Part shown: positions 15,763 through 24,829 of the stretch, one piece after another
Numbering within the stretch: position 1 is the first letter of the stretch
Layout: each line of letters opens with the position of its first letter
Source: Promethearchaeota archaeon
GTDB taxonomy: Archaea; Asgardarchaeota; Lokiarchaeia; Sigyniarchaeales; Promethearchaeaceae
Length of the DNA stretch: 64,000 nt
Reading direction: 5' to 3'
Assembly (NCBI GenBank): GCA_016933055.1
Contig: JAFGBS010000027.1
Coordinates: 79,072 to 143,071, forward strand
Position numbers and translations under genes: made by a program
Notes under the pieces: generated by a model
Told to the model about the DNA's origin: nothing
The model's database searches: none
What the model saw: only the letters and a program-made list of their open reading frames with translations

Positions 15763-17558
15763 GGTCAGAAAAACCGAATATATTATTAATTACCACTGAT
15801 CAACAGCACTATAGCACTCTTGGAAAATTTAATTCTGCGATAAAAACCCCGCATCTAGACGCTCTGGCGGATGAGGGAATCATCTTTACAAATGCTTATT
15901 GCTGTGACCAAACATGTACACCATCAAGAGCTTCCATTTTAACAGGTAAATATCCTTCCGAGCATGGTGCATGGTCGTTAGGGACGCGATTAAACACCGA
16001 GGATAATATTCTTTTAACGGACTGCTTAAAACAAGCGGGATACAGAACAGTCCTTATTGGAAAATCCCATTTTGAGCCACTTCGTAAAACCGATAAATAT
16101 CCTTCAATTGAAACCACCCAAAATCTTAGTAATCTTGATTTTTGGCGTGATTTTCACGGTCCTTATTACGGTTTTGAGTACGTAGAGATGACTAGAGGTC
16201 ACGGAAATACTTCCGAAGTTGGAGAGCATTATGCTGTATGGTTGGAGGAACGTTTATCCCATTGGCGAGATTATTTTTTAAGACCTACTGGTAATTTGCC
16301 TCATCCCCCATTGTTCGTTGGTGAAATTCTTCCACAAAAATGGAATTTACCTGAAAAATATCACCATTCCCGTTGGATAGAAGAACGTTCAATTGCTATG
16401 CTTAACCAATTCAAAGAAAATGATGAAAACAACCCTTTCTTCATGTGGATCAGTTTCGCGGATCCTCATTATCCCCATGTGTGCCCTGAGCCCTGGTCTA
16501 ATTTGCATGATCCGAATACTATTTCCGTTCCCAAGAAGAAACTAGGGGAACATCGAAATTCCAATCCCATCTTAAAGGTTACCCAGAAATCTTTTGCAAA
16601 ATTTATTCTAAAAATTACCACACGACTTCAATCGTTCATATGGAAAATAAAATTGAAAATTAACAAGAAAACTAGTAAAAAGGGGGAGGCAGTGGATTTT
16701 TCAAATTTCGAAGGAATCTTTCGAAAACTCAAAGGGTTTCGCAAAATCTCTTCCTTTATTGATTATTACTCAGATTTTGTGGATAATGAGCAAAAACCAT
16801 TCTTTATACATGGATTACATCCACATGTGCAATTTAGGAATCAAAAAGCTAAATCCTTAGCTATGATGTACGGTAAAATATCCTTAATTGACAATTGCAT
16901 TGGTAACATAATGGCTACGTTAGTAGAGAATGAACAAAGTAATGACACTATTATAATCTTCACTACCGATCATGGCGATCAAATTGGAGAGCATGGATTA
17001 TATTACAAAGGACCTTTTCCGTATCAAGCGGGTATGAAAGTTCCTTTTATTGTAAGGATCCCTGGAACTAGAAAACCATCTGAACATTCTCATGCATACA
17101 TTTCTCTTGCGGATATTGCGCCTAGTATATTAAAATTAGTTGGACTTGAAATTCCCGAACAAATGACCGGTATAGACCAAAGTGAAGTATTTACAGGAAA
17201 TCAAAAATCAGTTCGAGATCATATTATATGCGAATTTAGGGAAACTCCCATTAAAATTTTCATGGCTACTTTTATTATGGATCACTTCAAGATTGTATTT
17301 TATTATAAGAGGAATTTTGGAGAACTGTTTGATTTAAAAAAGGATCCAGAAGAATATCATAATCTGTGGGATGATCACCGATATAAAAAATTAAAAAAAC
17401 GATTAATGCTGGATTATGTCTACAAACGGGTAAAATCCGAGCAATTAGAAGATTATAAGAAAATTTGGAAAGATTTTACTATTGATCAATTATATCCCGT
17501 GGTTTGGGAATATATGCTGGGAAAACCGGACATAATGCCTCGAATTGCAGATGCTTAG
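15759..17558 (+). CDS. Type I sulfatase family protein
   Basis: A 599-residue alkaline-phosphatase-fold hydrolase. The N-terminal metal site is TTDQQ, and C53-T-P-S-R is the sulfatase signature whose Cys becomes formylglycine. GKSHF and the later TTDHGDQIGEHG metal motif complete the active site. The C-terminal FDLKKDPEEYHNLWD is typical. There is no signal peptide, so it should be cytoplasmic. A basic insert around residues 270-320 is unusual. Activity requires a formylglycine-generating enzyme, not seen here. It could act on sulfate, phosphate or phosphonate esters. Confidence 0.88.
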   Translation: MRSEKPNILLITTDQQHYSTLGKFNSAIKTPHLDALADEGIIFTNAYCCDQTCTPSRASILTGKYPSEHGAWSLGTRLNTEDNILLTDCLKQAGYRTVLIGKSHFEPLRKTDKYPSIETTQNLSNLDFWRDFHGPYYGFEYVEMTRGHGNTSEVGEHYAVWLEERLSHWRDYFLRPTGNLPHPPLFVGEILPQKWNLPEKYHHSRWIEERSIAMLNQFKENDENNPFFMWISFADPHYPHVCPEPWSNLHDPNTISVPKKKLGEHRNSNPILKVTQKSFAKFILKITTRLQSFIWKIKLKINKKTSKKGEAVDFSNFEGIFRKLKGFRKISSFIDYYSDFVDNEQKPFFIHGLHPHVQFRNQKAKSLAMMYGKISLIDNCIGNIMATLVENEQSNDTIIIFTTDHGDQIGEHGLYYKGPFPYQAGMKVPFIVRIPGTRKPSEHSHAYISLADIAPSILKLVGLEIPEQMTGIDQSEVFTGNQKSVRDHIICEFRETPIKIFMATFIMDHFKIVFYYKRNFGELFDLKKDPEEYHNLWDDHRYKKLKKRLMLDYVYKRVKSEQLEDYKKIWKDFTIDQLYPVVWEYMLGKPDIMPRIADA

Positions 17559-17579
17559 AAAGTTAAATAGGGATCAAAG

Positions 17580-18287
17580 ATGCACATTCGCACTTTTTTA
17601 CGGAAGATCATACCATGGTGGGCTCGATATTATCATCGGTTAAAAATTAAGGGAATTGAAAACCTGCCAACAAAAGGGAGTGCAATTATTACCCCAAATC
17701 ACAGTGGAAGTTTTGATTATGATAATTTTGTGACTATGTCCGCATTAGAGCAATTTACAACTCAAGACCTCACTCGAAAGCGAATTTGGTTGTGCTATCA
17801 TGATAAGTGGGTATATTTTTCAGGTTGGGGTGATTTGGTTCAATTATTTAGTCCAATTCCGATAAATTTGGATGGTAAGGGAATTCCCTGGAGATTAACA
17901 GATTTCATTGTCAAGAAGGGAGAATTGATAGCAATTATGCCAGAGGGGCATAGTGCTTGCATTTGGGAAGGTTATAAGCTATGGAAATTCTATCCTGGAG
18001 TAATTCGATTACATTTAAGGTACAAAATTCCGATTATTCCGACAGCCATGATAGGATTTGTATATGCCGCTCCAATCACATCTTCGTTATACATACCCCA
18101 GAAGATGCCCCCATGGACAAAAGAAGTTATGATACCTCCAGTTTTACCGATTAGACTAAAAATTGTCTATGGAAAACAGATTGAATTCGCCGAGTATTAC
18201 GAGAAGGAGGTTTCAAAGCAGAAAATGTATGAATTGGCTGGGCAAGTCAGGAAAGAAGTGAAGAAATTGATTCAGAATAATCTGTAA
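17580..18287 (+). CDS. PlsC-like 1-acylglycerol-phosphate acyltransferase family protein
   Basis: A 235-residue protein of the LPLAT/PlsC superfamily. The HX4D catalytic motif is seen in PNHSGSFDYDNF, and MPEGHSACIWEG matches the phosphate-binding PEG(T/H) block. IPIIPTAMIGF fits the later conserved block. Members acylate lysophospholipids or related alcohols. This is notable in an archaeon with ether-lipid genes nearby. It follows the sulfatase by 21 bp, so it is probably in the same transcript. Confidence 0.85.
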   Translation: MHIRTFLRKIIPWWARYYHRLKIKGIENLPTKGSAIITPNHSGSFDYDNFVTMSALEQFTTQDLTRKRIWLCYHDKWVYFSGWGDLVQLFSPIPINLDGKGIPWRLTDFIVKKGELIAIMPEGHSACIWEGYKLWKFYPGVIRLHLRYKIPIIPTAMIGFVYAAPITSSLYIPQKMPPWTKEVMIPPVLPIRLKIVYGKQIEFAEYYEKEVSKQKMYELAGQVRKEVKKLIQNNL

Positions 18288-18293
18288 AAATAC

Positions 18294-18689
18294 TTAAATT
18301 TCTTCTCTTGGATCTTCTTTCACATGAAAGATGGGTTCAAATTCGTTACGTAGCAAATTAGAGATCTTTTTCTTATTCAAGACTCCTACAAATTCTTGAA
18401 ATGGTGTGGTTCGTAACTCCGTATTAATATGCTGGAATAATGTTTCCCAAGTAAAGGCATCGAATTCAACCTCTTTTGGAGCATATTCTCGACCATCATT
18501 ACGACGAAAATGACACAAATAGATTCCCCGCTCAAAATTATATTCAACTAGAATTTCGATACCTTTGAATTCGACTGTTTTCCACAAGGCCATACTATTG
18601 TAATAAACCTCGGAATCAGCATTTAATTGATCGAAATTACGTCGAAAATCTGCAAAACTATATCTTACTGAAGAACTTGGACTATGCAT
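18294..18689 (-). CDS. Hypothetical protein, 131 residues
   Basis: Not recognised. It is a soluble protein with a polar N-terminus, alternating beta-like strands (GIEILVEYNFERGIYLCHF) and a C-terminal helical region. It converges on the acyltransferase gene with a 6-bp gap. Codon usage and the absence of internal stops support a real gene. No catalytic motif is visible. Confidence 0.6.
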   Translation of the reverse strand: MHSPSSSVRYSFADFRRNFDQLNADSEVYYNSMALWKTVEFKGIEILVEYNFERGIYLCHFRRNDGREYAPKEVEFDAFTWETLFQHINTELRTTPFQEFVGVLNKKKISNLLRNEFEPIFHVKEDPREEI

Positions 18690-18899
18690 GAAATTTGTAA
18701 CCTCTACTCCTATAAAATTATCATATTCGGTGTGTTTGTTTTTATGAGTTCCCAGTAACCTCTAATCACTATAGTTTTTCTTACTCTTTTAAATAATCTC
18801 CTAATCATGACTTATTAAAACACATATTTCAGTTCACATTTTTTTCCCCTTTTTTAGCATAAACGTGTTTTTTAAAATCCTAGGGTGATTTATCACATA

Positions 18900-19289
18900 A
18901 TGCCTAGAACAAAAATGCACAATCATAAAATCATCCATTTTGAAATACCTTCAAAAGATCCGAATAGAGCAATGAATTTTTATTCAAATATCTTAGGTTG
19001 GTCATTTCAAGCTTGGGAGGGACCGATGGATTATTGGTTTACGAAAGCTGGACCAAAAAATGCGCCAGGAATCGAAGGTGCTATCACAAAGAAAGAATCC
19101 GAAGACGATATTGTAATTAATACAATCGGTGTCTCAGATATTGACAATGTAATTATAAAAATTAAGAAGCATGGTGGCACAATTATCAATCCGAAACATG
19201 CCGTCCCGGGAGTGGGTTATTTGGCATATTTCAAAGATTTAGATAATAATTTGTTCGGTTTAATGCAAGAAGATCCGAATGCGAAGTAA
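18900..19289 (+). CDS. Glyoxalase/VOC superfamily protein
   Basis: A 129-residue protein. It begins with KIIHFEIPSKDPNRAMNFYS, then ILGWSFQAW, and ends YLAYFKDLDNNLFGLMQED, the two beta-alpha-beta-beta-beta halves of the VOC fold. The metal ligand His of HFEI and the late Glu position appear conserved. A TTTAAAA box at about 18871 fits a leaderless start near ATG 18900. Members are lyases, dioxygenases or binding proteins, and the substrate is unknown. Confidence 0.87.
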   Translation: MPRTKMHNHKIIHFEIPSKDPNRAMNFYSNILGWSFQAWEGPMDYWFTKAGPKNAPGIEGAITKKESEDDIVINTIGVSDIDNVIIKIKKHGGTIINPKHAVPGVGYLAYFKDLDNNLFGLMQEDPNAK

Positions 19290-19346
19290 CTAGTTGATAA
19301 TATAATCAACCAAAAAGACTAAAATATCTTCCAACAACTTATTTGC

Positions 19347-20699
19347 ATGGATAAGAAATTTGATATAATCATTATTGGTGGCGGTCCATCAGGTCTCTAT
19401 TTTGCATGGAAAATGGCAGAAAAGGGGTTTTCCATACTGGTGGTGGAAAAACGGGATAAAATCTGGCATTATATCGATAGCTTTCACTTTGATAGCGAGA
19501 AATTCGCAGAATTTGATATTCCTGAACCAGAAAAAAATAGTGAAGAGTTTGTTACCATAAAAGAGCTTAGTATAAACCTTTCTCCTTTCGGAAATTATCC
19601 CAAATATATCATTTATCCATTTCACGTATTAAGGCTACCGTATTATCTTCAACGTATTGCAGAATACGGGAAAAAAGCGGGAGTTCAATTTCAGTTTAAT
19701 ACAACATATGTTGGTCCCAAACTCAAAAAAGGTAAACTTATTGGAATCTATGCGGAAACTACTGAGGGAAAACAACTAGAACTTTTTGGGAAATTAATTG
19801 TAGACGCTACTGGTATAACTGCCTCCGTACGAACCTCACTTCCAGATTATTACGGGGTAGAAACCTTTGTCGTACGACCCGACGAGTTATTCTATGTACT
19901 TTTAAAATATATAAAATGGGCTGGTGAAGAATCTATTGCCGATCAAGGGTGGACCTTTTATAAAACGTGGATTGCACCCAGTCCAGAGGGAGATGCCATC
20001 CTAGGAATAGGACAACCTCTAAATTATGACAACTGCGATCAAGTGTTAAAAAAATTCTTTGAGCATATAACTATTCCAGAATATACAGTAATCAAGGAAG
20101 AGAGAGGAAGGACTCCCTATAGACGCCCCCCATTTTCTCTTGTAGCGGATAATTTTTTGTGTTTAGGAGATGCTGCATGTTTGACCAAACCATTTTCAGG
20201 AGAAGGAATTACGAGTGGTTATACCGTAGCCAAATTAGCTATAGATGTGGTTGAAAAAGCCTTAAAGATTGACGATCTAAGCACCTCTGCTCTATGGAAT
20301 ATAAATACTTCGTATTTTCGCAATCAAGGCGCGAAATTTGCAGGAATGTTAGCTCAGATTCCAGTCGCTGCGAACACTAGTATGAAGGAAATGGAATATT
20401 TGTTTAAAAAAGATGTCATCTTTTCCGCAGAAGATTTTACTTCAATGAATCGAGAATATGAGATCAAATTACCAATAGGAAAAATTCTCCAAATAGCTTT
20501 TATTTTGTTTTGGGGTGTTTTAAGTGGTAAATATTCCATGCATGGTTTACAATCTCTGCTTTCTTCGATGAAAATATCGGGAACTATACGTAAGCATTAT
20601 GAAGACTATCCGGATTCTCCAGACAGATTCCCGCAATGGAAAAAGCAAGCGAGTACCTATTGGGACCTAGTGCCAAAAATGCAATTATCTGAGATATAA
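19347..20699 (+). CDS. Geranylgeranyl reductase family FAD-dependent oxidoreductase
   Basis: A 450-residue flavoprotein. The N-terminal dinucleotide-binding motif is IIIGGGPSGLYFAWKMAEKG, ending in VVEKR. VDATGI lies mid-protein, and LGDAACLTKPFSGEGITSG matches the second FAD motif of the geranylgeranyl reductase/GG-bacteriochlorophyll reductase group. In archaea such enzymes saturate the isoprenoid chains of ether lipids or of quinones. The C-terminal about 110 residues diverge from typical members, so a different polycyclic substrate is possible. Confidence 0.83.
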   Translation: MDKKFDIIIIGGGPSGLYFAWKMAEKGFSILVVEKRDKIWHYIDSFHFDSEKFAEFDIPEPEKNSEEFVTIKELSINLSPFGNYPKYIIYPFHVLRLPYYLQRIAEYGKKAGVQFQFNTTYVGPKLKKGKLIGIYAETTEGKQLELFGKLIVDATGITASVRTSLPDYYGVETFVVRPDELFYVLLKYIKWAGEESIADQGWTFYKTWIAPSPEGDAILGIGQPLNYDNCDQVLKKFFEHITIPEYTVIKEERGRTPYRRPPFSLVADNFLCLGDAACLTKPFSGEGITSGYTVAKLAIDVVEKALKIDDLSTSALWNINTSYFRNQGAKFAGMLAQIPVAANTSMKEMEYLFKKDVIFSAEDFTSMNREYEIKLPIGKILQIAFILFWGVLSGKYSMHGLQSLLSSMKISGTIRKHYEDYPDSPDRFPQWKKQASTYWDLVPKMQLSEI

Positions 20700-21309
20700 A
20701 AATGCTATCGAATGAGGATTTTATGCATGGGATCGTGACCTGTTAGATGAAATCCGAGAAATATTAACTGAAACTTTACTATATCAACGCTTAGATACGT
20801 ATAGTTCCTACTTTTATTCCCTTTTTTTTCTCTTTCGCACTACGTTATCAGATCTACTCCCCAACTAGTTGAGCATTGTAGTAGGTTCGATCACAAAGGA
20901 GTACCTTTTATCCTATACAGTTTATGTTATTCATTTCCATATGTTGACTAGTTAAATTCTATGCTGTGATATCCAAAAATTTTACGTAGGTGACAGAGAG
21001 TATATAGTAAGAAGTGGGGTCAATTTGGAGGGAGGCTAGATACATGAAAATGCCTCATGTTTCGCACTCGGCTTTTGAACTATCTTGGATAGGTGTTTGA
21101 CTTCCTCCCACGTTCCCGCAACGAGGACCGACCTATTCTACATCTGAACGAGTATTGAATTGGTGTGAATTCGTAAATTGATTCTGGTTTATAGGTTTGA
21201 GGGTTTTTTATAACAGTATCATGTTAAAGGACTTCAATTTTTGATGAATAGACCCTATAGATGTTGATGCCTTAATAAAAAAAGGCAAGAAATTGGATTA
21301 AACTTATTT
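20700..21309. other. 610-bp intergenic region with probable decayed coding remnants
   Basis: No intact gene is seen. A stop-free reading of 50 codons at 20716-20868 includes the helix-like segment DRDLLDEIREILTETLLYQ. A second fragment ends at about 20955 and has a related copy at 22589 (see repeat entries). Near 21117-21180 a reading contains RGPTYSTSERVLNWCEF, faintly reminiscent of transposase N-termini. GGGAGG at about 21032 and CCTCCC at about 21113 could pair. I regard this as a graveyard of gene fragments, with low certainty. Confidence 0.4.
20874..20938 (+). repeat. Diverged 65-bp repeat, copy A
   Basis: It aligns without gaps to 22589-22653, with 43 of 65 bases identical by hand count. 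In the frame starting at CAT, both copies read H-x-S-R-F-D near the start and L-C-Y-S-F-P near the end, then a stop within three more codons. Differences inside these two blocks are all synonymous. That pattern suggests two relics of one protein-coding C-terminus. Confidence 0.5.
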
Positions 21310-22464
21310 TTAATTAAATAATTGCTTAAATTCTTCAGAATCGCGTATATTTTTAAAATCCTCGTCATCTTTGGCATAATCCTTGTATCTAGCGTTTCCT
21401 TCGATTGCTTTTTTCAACCATCTGATGCTCTCTTCAGCGTTACCAAGAGCAGCTAAAACACAACTGAGATTATACATGCAATTTATATCAGTGGGATCTA
21501 TGATTAGGGCTTTTTCAAACACTTCACGCGCCTTCTCTTTCTGCCCTAGGTATAAGTGGCAATATCCAAGAAATATCCAAGCTTCCCCATTATCCGGCAT
21601 ATAACGAACGATTTCGTTCAAAGGAATTAAACAATCATTGTATTTCTTATTCTGGAATAAATCATGAACCTTTCGAAACTTTTTTTCTAGTTTATCAGCA
21701 TCGGAACGAACTTTTCCCACAGGAGCCGTGTACAAACTGATTTCATCATATCCATTAATTCCGAGAAATTCGTCCATACCATCTTGATCATACGCTACAA
21801 TAGCACATGTTCCTGCAGGAATAGCCTCACATGCGAGATAGAGATTCTGGCAGATATGCCCGGCAGATAATAGGATATCTTTCAGAGAATCTCTGCCATA
21901 TTTCCACTCCGTTCGAGCTGGACGTGCAGCCCAGATATACACCACAGCAGCTTTATTCACTAAATTTTGACCATGCAAAAGATTCTTAATTATTGGTATT
22001 AAATCTGGTTTATTTTGGATGATTGGTAATAATTTATGTTCGATTGGCAAGTAACGATATACACCTGGTTCTATTCCGATGACTTGAAATATTGCAATGT
22101 AGGTTTCAAATGGGTGGAGAGCACCTCCTGAAGGCACGGTTCGAAATGAATTTACACCATTAGGTAAAATCTTCTTAATTCCTTGTGTGCACCACAGTAA
22201 AAATGATAATTCTTCTAATGAAATAGCTTCCCCAGTGAAAAAACGTCGACTTTGACGATTATTTATTGCCTCCACTAATTTTACATTTTCTCCAATTTTA
22301 AAATCCTTGGGGTTTACTAAATCAATTAATTTAGCACCTTCTGGATAGGATTTTTCAATTGGTGGTGCTGGAATTCCTTTCTGCATATCTGCTGGTTCCG
22401 TTTCGACAAAATTCTTTAAATGGATTCGATATTCCATTTTTCTTTTATGGTTTTGTTCACTCAT
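21310..22464 (-). CDS. SagB-type nitroreductase with C-terminal TPR repeats
   Basis: A 384-residue fusion. Residues about 60-270 are a SagB/ThcOx-type nitroreductase: RQSRRFF, LSLEELSFLLW-like, RTVPSGGALHPFETY, PGVYRYLP and a C-terminal FMN-loop region (CAIVAYDQDGMDEFLGI). The last about 110 residues contain about three TPR motifs (AWIFLGYCHLYLGQKEKARE, NCMYNLSCVLAALGNAEES). Such enzymes reduce nitro or quinone groups or oxidise peptide azolines with FMN. No peptide substrate or YcaO gene is nearby. The TPRs suggest a protein partner. Confidence 0.85.
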   Translation of the reverse strand: MSEQNHKRKMEYRIHLKNFVETEPADMQKGIPAPPIEKSYPEGAKLIDLVNPKDFKIGENVKLVEAINNRQSRRFFTGEAISLEELSFLLWCTQGIKKILPNGVNSFRTVPSGGALHPFETYIAIFQVIGIEPGVYRYLPIEHKLLPIIQNKPDLIPIIKNLLHGQNLVNKAAVVYIWAARPARTEWKYGRDSLKDILLSAGHICQNLYLACEAIPAGTCAIVAYDQDGMDEFLGINGYDEISLYTAPVGKVRSDADKLEKKFRKVHDLFQNKKYNDCLIPLNEIVRYMPDNGEAWIFLGYCHLYLGQKEKAREVFEKALIIDPTDINCMYNLSCVLAALGNAEESIRWLKKAIEGNARYKDYAKDDEDFKNIRDSEEFKQLFN

Positions 22465-22588
22465 GCTAAAAACCTATATTACGTGTATATGGTAGATATA
22501 TTTGTGGTATCGAACGCACAGTACATAATTCAATTACGCTTTTTATCTTTCAAATTACAATATTAGCCTATTCCACTGCCGTGTTAAA

Positions 22589-22653
22589 CATTATAGTAGG
22601 TTTGATAGCATAGGAATGCTTAATCCTTGTTTTGGTCTATGTTACTCGTTTCC
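22589..22653 (+). repeat. Diverged 65-bp repeat, copy B
   Basis: Partner of the copy at 20874-20938, in the same orientation. It lies on the other side of the nitroreductase gene, so the two copies flank that gene as direct repeats. The reading frame ends in TAA shortly after. It may be a relic of a duplication or of an element that once bracketed the gene. Confidence 0.5.
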
Positions 22654-22684
22654 TGATGCTTAAATGACAATGGATTGTTCTAAA

Positions 22685-23890
22685 TTATTCTTTAAAAAAC
22701 CGATGTAATTTTACGTTTCGGATTTTGTCATCCAAATTCTTAATTTTATATATCCGGGTCAATATTTCAGCGGATTTTTCCAACGATTGTCCTGTAAACC
22801 GGTTTTTTACATGCAGATCGTAACTTTGTTCAGCACATTCTTGAGCATCGTCATACTGATTCAATGATAGGTAAATTTCACTTAATCGATTCAAAGATTT
22901 TGCCATTTTGAATGTATTTTGTGCTTTTCGATTTAACTCATATCCTATCTCAGCGATTCGTAATGCTTCAACATGTCTCTTATTTTCCACATAACCTTGA
23001 ATTAGGCAATTTTCTACGTCCTCATCAAATTCGGGGGGTAAGTTTAATTTTTTCACGTACTCATAATCAGAAATTAAATCAAAAATCTGTAACATAGCTT
23101 GTAAACCCTGCATATGGAATTTTTGAGTATTAATCATTAATTTGCTCTTTAGATAACCCAAATAAAGTTTAGACGTATCTTCTTGATGTTTAACACTAAA
23201 TATTAATGTATTATCTATGGTTTTGATAAGTGACTCATGTTTAGAGCTTAATTTGCAGTAATCTGAGGAAAATGCATCAACTTGTAATTTAATTTGAGAA
23301 ATACTCTTCGAAAGGGATCGCAGACAACTTGGACACACTTGATCAATTTCATAAATTTGAGCGTCAGAAGTTTTTACGTTATTCATTAATGATTTACAAT
23401 CTTTGCAACGTTTAGAGGTTACATGTTCCTTAAGACCTGGATCAATCAAGCTATATATTTGCTGAATCAGTTTTTCCTTGTAATTTCGAAATCTCAAATG
23501 AATCTTAAGCCAATCACTTACAATTATTCCAAAAAACTGCAGAACCTCAGAATGGGGAGCCAATATTTCATATTCAATATTGAGATTCACTTTAGCTCGA
23601 GAATCCGTATTAGTAACGTACAAAGTTTGAATATGTGCTGATTTTAATGCTATTTTTTGTTTGGTTTTCCCATCTATAAGTATTAAGAATGGATAATCTT
23701 CATGATATGCTAAATTTGTGACGTAAGGTAAATTTAAGTTAAGAGTTTCAGCTGGACGAGATACTAAGAGATCATATTTTTCGTCGGTCTCTTTGACAAA
23801 CAATTGATTTAGATCCCTATATTGAATATAAATATTGATGGGAATAGTTTTCAGCTTATATACTAAGTTTTTGTCAATAATGTCCATCAA
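22685..23890 (-). CDS. Zinc-ribbon and TPR-like protein of unknown function
   Basis: A 401-residue protein. The N-terminal about 130 residues form a beta-rich region. A four-cysteine ribbon sits mid-protein (CKDCKS and CPSCLRS about 25 residues apart). The C-terminal about 150 residues look like TPR helices (AEIGYELNRKAQNTFKMA, EIYLSLNQYDDAQECAEQS). It is not recognised as a named family. The design fits a scaffold or regulatory protein. It stands alone on the minus strand. Confidence 0.7.
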   Translation of the reverse strand: MMDIIDKNLVYKLKTIPINIYIQYRDLNQLFVKETDEKYDLLVSRPAETLNLNLPYVTNLAYHEDYPFLILIDGKTKQKIALKSAHIQTLYVTNTDSRAKVNLNIEYEILAPHSEVLQFFGIIVSDWLKIHLRFRNYKEKLIQQIYSLIDPGLKEHVTSKRCKDCKSLMNNVKTSDAQIYEIDQVCPSCLRSLSKSISQIKLQVDAFSSDYCKLSSKHESLIKTIDNTLIFSVKHQEDTSKLYLGYLKSKLMINTQKFHMQGLQAMLQIFDLISDYEYVKKLNLPPEFDEDVENCLIQGYVENKRHVEALRIAEIGYELNRKAQNTFKMAKSLNRLSEIYLSLNQYDDAQECAEQSYDLHVKNRFTGQSLEKSAEILTRIYKIKNLDDKIRNVKLHRFFKE

Positions 23891-24162
23891 ATTTACGAAA
23901 TCCCGTTTTATGTTTTTAAAGAAGAATTCTGGTTAAACAGATTAAGGACTATGAAAATAAAAATATTTGGCTCTCTATCCTAGTATCGTATTAATTGTTC
24001 TTAGTATAGGACGAATTTCGTCGAATTTTTCTATCCGAATTCTTAATAAGTTCAAATAATTGAATGATTAAATAACAAAATAATTAATGAAATTTCAAAA
24101 CGCATCACATTCCGTAATTCCATAGGAGAAACATTGATAAGGTCAAAATTGTTCAACTACAT

Positions 24163-24492
24163 ATGGTAGATTATTGCCATCATGGTTTTATCCGAGATCT
24201 ATGCGATATCTGTAGACTGGAAGCTTCCCATAAGTTGCCTTTAAGTTTAGTGGATGATATGAAACACTACGATTTATTACGTCCGAAAGTTCAAATAAAA
24301 GATAGCTTATCGAAACTGATATCTCCAGATTTATCCATTCGACCAATAAAACCTCCAGAATCCGTTATTCACTCATCGATAGATCCAAGCAAGCATTTCC
24401 TTGATAAGAAAAGAAACCTTGTTACTCAGAGTGATATTGAGATAGGTACGGAGATTATTAATCTTAAAAAGAAATTTCTTATGAAAAAGTAA
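24163..24492 (+). CDS. Small zinc-finger-like protein
   Basis: A 109-residue protein beginning with a compact Cys/His cluster, CHHGFIRDLCDIC, at residues 5-17. The rest is polar and rich in Ser, Pro and Lys, ending in a Lys-rich tail. It is not recognised by name. The metal-binding head followed by a low-complexity body suggests a protein- or nucleic-acid-binding adaptor. Confidence 0.65.
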   Translation: MVDYCHHGFIRDLCDICRLEASHKLPLSLVDDMKHYDLLRPKVQIKDSLSKLISPDLSIRPIKPPESVIHSSIDPSKHFLDKKRNLVTQSDIEIGTEIINLKKKFLMKK

Positions 24493-24829
24493 CATAAATA
24501 ATTAGTCAACATCTACCGAGTTTTATATAATCATTTTTCATCAATTTTCCCAAGTATGTAGATGTTAAAGGGGTAACAGTATAATCCGAATAGGTAACAC
24601 AATGTTCAAAAGGGTCCGTTCGGGTATGTGGTTCGGAAGTTATGCGATTTTCGGATTGAAAAGGCAAATACATACGAAAAACCGATAAATTAGGAAAAAG
24701 TTTATATCACGGGATAGATATGAACAAGTCTTTTTTTTGCATAATTATCTGAATAAACAATTAGGTAATACTTTAAAATTTAAGAGCGTAATTCTTTTTG
24801 TCCTATATAGTGAAAAAAAAGTTGATTTA
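24493..24829. other. Intergenic region with promoter-like boxes
   Basis: About 337 bp. It contains AATCCGA near 24584 and TCGGATT near 24652, which could pair across about 60 bases, and a TTTATAT box near 24699. CCTATATAG at 24802-24810 sits about 25 bp before ATG 24830 and could be the aminotransferase promoter. No gene is called. Confidence 0.4.

Noticed and set aside
20880..20905. tRNA T-arm-like GGTTCGATCAC sequence
   Set aside because: The flanking bases do not form a T-stem and no anticodon or acceptor arms can be drawn, so it is not a tRNA.
20985..21180. Possible structured RNA or transposase relic with GGGAGG/CCTCCC pairing
   Set aside because: Only one short pairing can be drawn, and it matches no RNase P, SRP or other RNA core that I know; the transposase resemblance is a few residues only.
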